64,000 nt of DNA from an uncultured Christensenellaceae bacterium. GTDB taxonomy: Bacteria > Bacillota > Clostridia > Christensenellales > UBA3700. Numbering within the stretch: position 1 is the stretch's first letter; every line of letters begins with the position of its first letter. Location: the NCBI GenBank assembly GCA_944380285.1, contig CALWGZ010000004.1, positions 1 to 64,000 on the forward strand. The letters run 5' to 3'. Below, piece by piece: positions 58,895 to 64,000 of this stretch. The notes below the pieces were generated by a model, which was given only the letters and a program-made list of their open reading frames with translations, was not told where the DNA came from and did no database searches. Both the position numbers and the translations under genes were made by a program.

Positions 58895-59095
58895 ATGGAA
58901 TTTAAGGACAGACTCAAAGAATTACGCAAAGAAAACTACTTCTCGCAGACCGACATCGCGAAGAGGCTCTGTCTTTCCAAAATGGCGATCTCGCATTGGG
59001 AATGCGGCGACAGCGAGCCGAGCATCGCCCAGCTCAAAACCCTCGCCGCACTTTTCGACGTCAGCGTCGACTATTTGATCGGGTATATCGATTGA
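58895..59095 (+). CDS. Small XRE-family transcriptional regulator
   Basis: 66 residues, one helix-turn-helix (FSQTDIAKRLCLSKMAISHWECGDSEPS) plus a short tail (FDVSVDYLIGY). Likely binds the palindrome at 58838 and controls both itself and the zinc-finger membrane protein. The upstream extension of the frame is in the neighbour's leader and is not used. Confidence 0.88.
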   Translation: MEFKDRLKELRKENYFSQTDIAKRLCLSKMAISHWECGDSEPSIAQLKTLAALFDVSVDYLIGYID

Positions 59096-59133
59096 CGTTT
59101 CACTCTTTGTAATTGTGTGATATCTGCACCACA

Positions 59134-59260
59134 TGCACGAAAAGGCAACTTTTTTGACCCGAATTTTGCACGAAAAGGCAACTAACAAATGTCGATTTTT
59201 GCACGAAAAGGCAGGTAACGAATGTCGGATCTTGCACGAAAAGGCAGGTTTTTCAAGCCA
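59134..59260. repeat. Array of four 33-bp tandem repeats (array 1)
   Basis: Units start at 59134, 59167, 59200 and 59233, exactly 33 bp apart, each beginning with the invariant 14-bp core TGCACGAAAAGGCA. Linkers vary. Both strands are open in the repeat phase, giving an 11-residue peptide periodicity, but no start or ribosome site supports translation. Confidence 0.85.
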
Positions 59261-59327
59261 AACGAAAGCGCGAACATCGCTGTCCGCGCCTTCGTATCGG
59301 GGGTTATGACAAATTGAAAAAGTCTGT

Positions 59328-59537
59328 TTAATTGTTGTGTTTTCGGCTCTTTTTTTCGTGTTCCGCGCTGTCGCGATAGGGGCAGCCGCCGTACTTGCAG
59401 TCCGAGCACTTGCCTCCGCAGCAACTGTTCGACTTGCCCTTTTTGCGTCTGTAAGACCGCACGAACGGTGTTGCGAGCGCAAACGCGACGAGGGCAACGG
59501 CAACGATGATGACCACGACTTCGCGCCAATCCATCAC
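59328..59537 (-). CDS. FeoB-associated Cys-rich membrane protein
   Basis: 69 residues. One N-terminal membrane helix, then a basic Cys-rich tail (CCGGKCSDCKYGGCPY). Known small companion of FeoB in Firmicutes, comparable to FeoC in position. Overlaps the feoB stop by 4 bp. Confidence 0.88.
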   Translation of the reverse strand: MMDWREVVVIIVAVALVAFALATPFVRSYRRKKGKSNSCCGGKCSDCKYGGCPYRDSAEHEKKSRKHNN

Positions 59538-61750
59538 TTGCCTCTCTCACTGCCGCCTGCGAGGCGTTTTTGCTTTGTCTTGTCGACATAGATCTTGATG
59601 CCAATCGCCGCCGCGACTATCGCGACCAGAATGAGCGAGATCCACCAATATGTGCCGATCCAATAGACCAATGCCGACACGACGTATGCCACAAGCATCC
59701 AATAGCCGACGGCGCCCCATATGCGTTTGCCGCTGCGCAATTCGCCGTAAGCCGCGCCGACCGCCGCCATACACGGTACGCTGAGCAGGTTGAAAGCCAT
59801 GAACGCGAACGCCGCGGGCGCGCCTCCCGCCATGCCGCTGACCATAGCGCCGAGCGCGGTGGACAGCAATTGATCGGTGTCCACTTCGAGCGCGTCATCC
59901 TGCATACCGGCAAACGAGCCGAGCGTGGAGACGACCATTTCCTTTGCTATCAAGCCCGAGAACGCCGCGACGACATACTTCCAGCCGTCCTCGCCCATTC
60001 CGAATCCGAGCGGCACGAACAGCCACGAGAACACTTGCGCGATCTGTCCCAAAATGCTGTCGCCTTGGTCTTCGACGAACTTGAACGTGAAGCTGATGTT
60101 GGTCAAGAACCATATCACCACTGTCGCGCCGGCGATTATCGTCGCCGCACGGAAGAGGTAGTGTTTGAGTTTTTGCCACAAATGCACCATCGTGTTGCGG
60201 AACTGCGGTCTGTGGTATTCGGGCAGCTCCATTATGAACGGCGACGCCTCGCCCTTGAACACGAGCTTTTTGAGTATTATCGCGCTGACGATCGCGACAG
60301 CGATGCCGAGAATATACATGCTGTAGACAATGAGGTCGGAGTGCTCTCCCCTGAACAATATCGCGCCGAACGCCGCCCATATCGGCAGCTTTGCTCCGCA
60401 CGAGAAGAACGGGGCAAGCAGGATGGTCATGCGTCTCTCTTTGTCATCCTCGAGGGTCTTGGTCGCCATGATGCCGGGCACCGCACAGCCGAAGCACATC
60501 AAAAGCGGCAAAAACGACTTGCCCGACAGCCCGAACTTGCGGAACGCTCTGTCCATGATGAACGCCACACGCGCCATATACCCGCTGTCTTCCAATATCG
60601 AGAGAAAGAGGAACAGCACGAGTATCTGCGGTATGAACGAAAGCACCGAGAACACGCCGCCGACTATACCGTCGTTGACGAGCGACGAATACCACACCCC
60701 TTCGGGCATCGCGCCGGCGATCACTTCGCCGAGCTTGCTTGTCGCTATGTCCATCAGATTGAACAAGATCGTCCCCGGAGCGTTGATCGCACCGTTGCCG
60801 AAGATGTCGTTGACGAGCGTCGGTTCGGCGACTTCGGGGATCGCGCCCATCGCGCCCAAATACAGAAAGTCCTCGCTAAACGTCAAATGGAACACCGCGA
60901 ACATGATCAACAAGAACAGCGGTATGCCCCAAATGCGGTGAGTGAGCACCCTGTCTATCTTGTCCGATTTGGACAATTTGACGCCCTCTTTTTTACCGGA
61001 AACGACATCTTTGCATCTGTCCGCAATAAATTTGTATCGCGCGTCGGCGACGATCGCCTCATAGTCGACTTCGTCGTTGCATTCGCGCCTCACCGCCTCG
61101 ACGATGCGCGGATGCTTCGCCTTTTCGAGCGAGTCGTTTTCGATCGCCTTGACCGATCGGAACGCGATGTCCGAAATGCCTGCGCTTTGATACTTTTCCC
61201 GCGCACTTTCGCAGATCGCGGCGATCGCCGGCACCTTGTCGACGACGCTCGCGCCCTTGCGCGGACTGTCCGCCGCCTTTGCCGCCGCCCTCATCATCTC
61301 GTCCAAGCCCTTGCCTTGCAACGCGCTGATCTCAACGACCGGCACTCCGAACACCTCGGACAGCTTGCCCGCGTCCGCCTTTTGTCCCCTCTTTTGCAAG
61401 ACGTCCGTCATGTTGAGCGCGATCACCACGGGTCTGTCGAGTTCGAGTATCTGCGTGGTCAAATACAGATTGCGTTCGAGATTGGTCGAATCGACGACGT
61501 TGACGATGACGTCGGGTTTGTCGTCAATGATGAAGTTGCGCGACACCACCTCTTCGGGCGTGTACGGCGACAGCGAATATATTCCGGGCAGATCGACGAT
61601 GTCGATGCGCGCGCCCTTTTTGCGGTACTGCCCCTCACGCTTGTCGACGGTGACCCCCGGCCAATTGCCGACGTGAGCGGTACTGCCCGTCAGCGCATTG
61701 AACAGCGTGGTCTTGCCGCAATTGGGATTGCCTGCCAAAGCGACTTTCAT
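59534..61750 (-). CDS. feoB: Ferrous iron transport protein B
   Basis: 738 residues. N-terminal G domain (G1 GNPNCGKTT, G3 DLPG, G4 NMTD), a helical GDI-like region, then paired gate domains with conserved cysteines (MCFGCAVPG, FFSCGAKLP) and about ten membrane helices. Imports Fe(II) across the cytoplasmic membrane. Follows the second feoA by 1 nt. Confidence 0.97.
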   Translation of the reverse strand: MKVALAGNPNCGKTTLFNALTGSTAHVGNWPGVTVDKREGQYRKKGARIDIVDLPGIYSLSPYTPEEVVSRNFIIDDKPDVIVNVVDSTNLERNLYLTTQILELDRPVVIALNMTDVLQKRGQKADAGKLSEVFGVPVVEISALQGKGLDEMMRAAAKAADSPRKGASVVDKVPAIAAICESAREKYQSAGISDIAFRSVKAIENDSLEKAKHPRIVEAVRRECNDEVDYEAIVADARYKFIADRCKDVVSGKKEGVKLSKSDKIDRVLTHRIWGIPLFLLIMFAVFHLTFSEDFLYLGAMGAIPEVAEPTLVNDIFGNGAINAPGTILFNLMDIATSKLGEVIAGAMPEGVWYSSLVNDGIVGGVFSVLSFIPQILVLFLFLSILEDSGYMARVAFIMDRAFRKFGLSGKSFLPLLMCFGCAVPGIMATKTLEDDKERRMTILLAPFFSCGAKLPIWAAFGAILFRGEHSDLIVYSMYILGIAVAIVSAIILKKLVFKGEASPFIMELPEYHRPQFRNTMVHLWQKLKHYLFRAATIIAGATVVIWFLTNISFTFKFVEDQGDSILGQIAQVFSWLFVPLGFGMGEDGWKYVVAAFSGLIAKEMVVSTLGSFAGMQDDALEVDTDQLLSTALGAMVSGMAGGAPAAFAFMAFNLLSVPCMAAVGAAYGELRSGKRIWGAVGYWMLVAYVVSALVYWIGTYWWISLILVAIVAAAIGIKIYVDKTKQKRLAGGSERGK

Positions 61751-61751
61751 A

Positions 61752-61979
61752 TCACACCTCCGTCAACACCGCGTGCGCTTCCGCCTTGCGGAGCGACAGC
61801 TCATACCCTCTCAACGTCACCTCGACGGGATCGCCGAGAGGCGCGACCTTGCGCAAAACGACTTCCGCACCCGGGGTCAGCCCCATGTCGAAAAGCCTGC
61901 GCTTGATCTTGCAATCGCCGTCAATGCTCTTGACGACTCCCTTTTGACCGGGAGAAAACGAATCCAATCTTCTCTCCAT
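61752..61979 (-). CDS. feoA: FeoA domain protein (feoB-proximal)
   Basis: 75-residue SH3-like protein with the usual FeoA motifs (IKRRLFDMGLTPGAEVVLRK, VEVTLRGYELSLRKAEA). Supports FeoB activity in the cytoplasm. Directly upstream of feoB; the ATG has GAGAA-type ribosome site. Confidence 0.93.
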   Translation of the reverse strand: MERRLDSFSPGQKGVVKSIDGDCKIKRRLFDMGLTPGAEVVLRKVAPLGDPVEVTLRGYELSLRKAEAHAVLTEV

Positions 61980-61995
61980 ACCGATTCTCCTTTTT

Positions 61996-62223
61996 TTATT
62001 TGCCGCCTTGCGGCTCTACTTCCACTTTGAGCGCCACGCTCTTGCCCAGCGCGAGTTTGCCGTCGCCGATCTTGACGACCACATCTCCGCCGTTGTCGTA
62101 AAGCGAAGTCATCACGCAGCCGGGCAAAATGCCCAAACTCTCGAGATGCCGCTTGAGATTTCCGTCTGCCCTCACTCCTGTCACGACGAGACTTTCGCCA
62201 TATGGCGCAAATGCCAAATACAT
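61996..62223 (-). CDS. feoA: FeoA domain protein (distal copy)
   Basis: 75 residues, a second FeoA fold (LKRHLESLGILPGCVMTSLYDN, VVVKIGDGKLALGKSVAL), diverged from the proximal copy. Two separate FeoA proteins before FeoB is common in Clostridia. GGAGG precedes the ATG, just after a palindromic operator. Confidence 0.9.
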   Translation of the reverse strand: MYLAFAPYGESLVVTGVRADGNLKRHLESLGILPGCVMTSLYDNGGDVVVKIGDGKLALGKSVALKVEVEPQGGK

Positions 62224-62235
62224 AACTCCTCCTGT

Positions 62236-62255
62236 CGGTTAGCAGCTGTTAACCG
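62236..62255. promoter_or_regulatory. DtxR-type operator before feoA
   Basis: CGGTTAGCAGCTGTTAACCG, a 20-bp palindrome with one mismatch. The GGTTAGC arm is that of the site at 62645 and of DtxR/IdeR boxes. Confidence 0.6.
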
Positions 62256-62270
62256 CAAATCAAAAAAATA

Positions 62271-62636
62271 TCATTCTTCCCTTTTTGCCATCAACGCCGT
62301 CACACATCTGCGCGACAGCACGCCCGACACGGCGATCGCGTCGTATTTGAGAAGCGCTTCGCTCATGCCCGTCTTTTGGGCGAGCATTTCGGCGCAGACG
62401 TCGCAAAGGCGCGTCTGCTCGGCAAATTTCTTCTCGCCCTCGGCGGTCATCACGACCGACTTGTCGCCGCGCTTGACGATCAGCCCCTGCTGTTCGAGCA
62501 GGCAAAACTTTTTGTAGACGGACGCCCTCGCAAAGCCGAGTTCTGCCGCGACATCCGTCATCCTCGCCGCGCCGTCTCTTGCGGACAGCTTGGCGATCGT
62601 CGCCATATATCTGTATTCGGATGCGGTCATATCCAC
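62271..62636 (-). CDS. DtxR/MarR-like winged-helix regulator at the head of the feo operon
   Basis: 121 residues. Winged helix (DVAAELGFARASVYKKFCLLEQQGLIVKRGDKSVVMTAEGEKKF) followed by a helical segment with Cys pair (LCDVC) and a possible metal-binding Asp/Cys/His-poor dimer domain. It resembles DtxR-family repressors but with altered metal ligands. Its promoter is flanked by GGTTAGC sites, so autoregulation together with feo is likely. Confidence 0.8.
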   Translation of the reverse strand: MDMTASEYRYMATIAKLSARDGAARMTDVAAELGFARASVYKKFCLLEQQGLIVKRGDKSVVMTAEGEKKFAEQTRLCDVCAEMLAQKTGMSEALLKYDAIAVSGVLSRRCVTALMAKREE

Positions 62637-62644
62637 TCCTTTTG

Positions 62645-62660
62645 GTTAGCAATTGCTAAC
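62645..62660. promoter_or_regulatory. DtxR-type operator in the feo leader
   Basis: GTTAGCAATTGCTAAC, a perfect 16-bp palindrome just upstream of the ribosome binding site. A further GGTTAGC half-site (62734-62740) touches the -35 box. A terminator-like GCGC stem with T-run (62672-62695) lies between. Confidence 0.65.
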
Positions 62661-62703
62661 TCATACGCTTTCAAAAAGCGCTCTTCGCGCTCTTTTCGGC
62701 TAT

Positions 62704-62732
62704 ATTCTATGCTTTCGCCGGCGCATTGTCAA
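62704..62732 (-). promoter_or_regulatory. Promoter of the feo operon
   Basis: TTGACA, 17 bp, TAGAAT on the minus strand. Confidence 0.7.
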
Positions 62733-62759
62733 CGGTTAGCCCCGCGCAACGCGAAAAAT

Positions 62760-63119
62760 TCACTTGTCAAGGCTGTTTTTGATCGCGGCAAAGCTCTCGT
62801 CGCTGATGACGTGTTCTATGCGGCAGGCGTCCTGCTCCGCGACCTCTTCGGGCACGCCGAGCGAACACAAAAAGCGCGTCAGGATGCGGTGCTTTTCGTA
62901 CACCTCGTTTGCCCTCGCAAGTCCCTCGTCGGTGAACTCGAGGTGTCCTTCCGCGTCGACGGTGATGAAGCCGTTGCTTTTGAGCACGGAGACCGCGCGC
63001 GAAATGCTGGGCTTGGAATAGCCGAGCTCAGCGGCTAGGTCGATCGAGCGCACCGCGCCCATCTTCTGTTTGAGGCGCAGGAGCGTCTCCAAATAGTTTT
63101 CTCCCGATTCGTAGATCAT
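62760..63119 (-). CDS. DtxR/MntR-family metal-dependent repressor
   Basis: 119 residues. Winged helix (DLAAELGYSKPSISRAVSVLKSNGFITVD) and metal-binding dimer domain with YEKHRIL and CRIEHVISD, whose Glu-His pair fits MntR/IdeR ligands. Start at 63119 with AGGAG; the frame goes 20 codons further into the promoter. Probably the iron or manganese sensor that binds the GGTTAGC palindromes. Confidence 0.9.
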   Translation of the reverse strand: MIYESGENYLETLLRLKQKMGAVRSIDLAAELGYSKPSISRAVSVLKSNGFITVDAEGHLEFTDEGLARANEVYEKHRILTRFLCSLGVPEEVAEQDACRIEHVISDESFAAIKNSLDK

Positions 63120-63137
63120 GATGTTCTCCTTTGTCAA

Positions 63138-63166
63138 ATTATAACACATTGCCGCGCGCTTTGCAA
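63138..63166 (-). promoter_or_regulatory. Promoter of the DtxR-family gene
   Basis: TTGCAA, 17 bp, TATAAT on the minus strand. Confidence 0.75.
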
Positions 63167-63302
63167 CAGCAAGACGCATGACTTACGAGGACTGCGCTGC
63201 GCCGATCGCCTTCGCTCAAGATCGCATTTTGCCCTCAAAAAAGTTCAGCCCCGTTTTGAATGGCGAAAAAGCCAATGTTTTCGGGCACTGTCGGCAGTCG
63301 CA

Positions 63303-63434
63303 TGCAACTTTTCAACACCATCTTTGACCATAAATTGCAACTTTTCGACACTATGTTTGAGTATAACTTGCAACTTTTTAACACTATATTTGAATACAAA
63401 ATGCAACTTTTACGCACCATCTCCGACACTTGTG
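63303..63434. repeat. Array of four 33-bp tandem repeats (array 2)
   Basis: Units start at 63303, 63336, 63369 and 63402, exactly 33 bp apart, with invariant core TGCAACTTTT and similar ACACYAT...TTTGA continuation. Same period and copy number as array 1 but another sequence. Both strands are open in phase (11-residue periodicity) with no translation signals. Confidence 0.85.
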
Positions 63435-63473
63435 CGCAAAATTCACAGGCGCGCGCGTTTTACAAATTGAGTA

Positions 63474-63502
63474 TTGACACGGCGGCGCATTTGGGATATA
63501 AT
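63474..63502 (+). promoter_or_regulatory. Promoter of the rubrerythrin gene
   Basis: TTGACA, 17 bp, TATAAT, perfect consensus; GGAGG before the ATG. Confidence 0.85.
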
Positions 63503-63540
63503 GAAAATACGGCTGTTGCCGATATTACGGAGGACACATT

Positions 63541-64000
63541 ATGGACATCAAAGGCTCGAAAACCGAGAAAAATCTGATGACCGCCTTTGCCGGCGAGTCG
63601 CAGGCGCGCAACAAGTACACCTACTACGCTTCCAAGGCGAAAAAGGACGGCTACGTCCAGATCGCGAACATCTTCGAAGAGACCGCAAACAACGAGAAAG
63701 AACACGCAAAGATGTGGTTCAAGCTGCTCAACGGCGGCATCGGCGACACCAAGTCCAACCTGATCGACGCCGCAAAGGGCGAAAACTACGAGTGGACGGA
63801 CATGTACGCGACCTTCGCCAAAGAGGCGCGCGAAGAGGGCTTTGACGAGATCGCGGCGATGTTCGAAGGCGTTGCGGCGATCGAGAAAGAGCACGAAGAG
63901 AGATATCTCGCACTCGTCGCCAACATCGACAACGGCGTCGTCTTCAAGCGCGACAAGGTCGTCGTCTGGAAGTGCCTCAATTGCGGACACATCCACGTCG
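63541..64000 (+). CDS. Rubrerythrin (cut by the window end)
   Basis: At least 153 residues, continuing past the window. The diiron four-helix bundle shows the ligand motifs [20 protein letters not shown], and EKEHEERY, and the rubredoxin-like domain begins with [10 protein letters not shown]. Reduces hydrogen peroxide in anaerobes. Next to the iron-uptake operon and metal regulator, consistent with joint iron and oxidative-stress control. Confidence 0.95.
   Translation, partial: MDIKGSKTEKNLMTAFAGESQARNKYTYYASKAKKDGYVQIANIFEETANNEKEHAKMWFKLLNGGIGDTKSNLIDAAKGENYEWTDMYATFAKEAREEGFDEIAAMFEGVAAIEKEHEERYLALVANIDNGVVFKRDKVVVWKCLNCGHIHV

Noticed and set aside
59134-59260. 33-bp arrays as CRISPR
   Set aside because: Period of 33 bp leaves no room for separate repeat and 30-bp spacers, units are similar throughout, and no cas genes are present.
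59570-61906. 778-codon plus-strand ORF opposite feoB
   Set aside because: Shadow of feoB, rich in Arg, His and Asp without recognisable motifs.
63235-63429. 64-codon minus-strand ORF through array 2 as a real gene
   Set aside because: No ribosome site or promoter; the peptide is only a translation of the tandem repeat.

Overview
The window looks like the chromosome of a strictly anaerobic, fairly GC-rich Gram-positive gut bacterium of the class Clostridia, perhaps Christensenellales-like; the order is a guess. Signs are a glycyl-radical ribonucleotide reductase (nrdD-nrdG) with no aerobic enzyme in view, Feo iron uptake beside rubrerythrin, an F-type ATP synthase, many secreted lipoproteins with MBG, Ig-like, BspA-like and InlB-like repeats, sigma-A promoters with 17-bp spacers, and AGGAGG ribosome binding sites.

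Layout. 1-830: intergenic repeats (GTGAAAT-linked hairpin chains and a MITE-like element). 0.8-9 kb: cysK-comF-GH13 unit, a divergent GH2 enzyme, a small Cys/Lys-Ala-rich protein, a HAD phosphatase, an acetyltransferase and an HTH membrane regulator. 9-12 kb: nrdD-nrdG behind a likely NrdR box. 12-17 kb: phosphatases, a condensation-fold acyltransferase, an XRE/lipoprotein pair and tRNA-Ser. 17-20 kb: an AT-richer island (IS30 remnant, collagen-like lipoprotein, GIY-YIG-like protein with XRE regulator) between tRNA-derived ends. 20-28 kb: AEC transporter, tyrosine phosphatase, M20 dipeptidase, leuS, serS and tmRNA with a duplicated 3' end. 28-33 kb: BspA-like lipoprotein divergent from a LytS-type kinase and SARP-like regulator, then IS30 and HNH fragments. 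33-43 kb: a coupled four-gene surface-protein/ABC-transporter operon. 43-51 kb: GH39-like enzyme, two redox enzymes, peptide hydrolases. 51-58 kb: the ATP synthase operon. 58-64 kb: XRE/zinc-finger pair, feo operon with two DtxR-like regulators, start of rubrerythrin.

The most striking object is the ATP synthase. There is no separate delta gene. The alpha subunit instead carries an N-terminal domain of about 75 residues matching the C-terminal, b-binding half of delta, and the c subunit has an unusual signal-like N-terminal extension. Other observations not explained by standard annotation are two separate arrays of four 33-bp repeats, a paired repeat of about 62 bp at three loci, hairpin chains joined by GTGAAAT, four genes whose -10 box ends exactly 6 nt before the ATG (leaderless mRNA), and 11-bp-spaced repeats between the BspA-like lipoprotein and its presumed SARP-type regulator.
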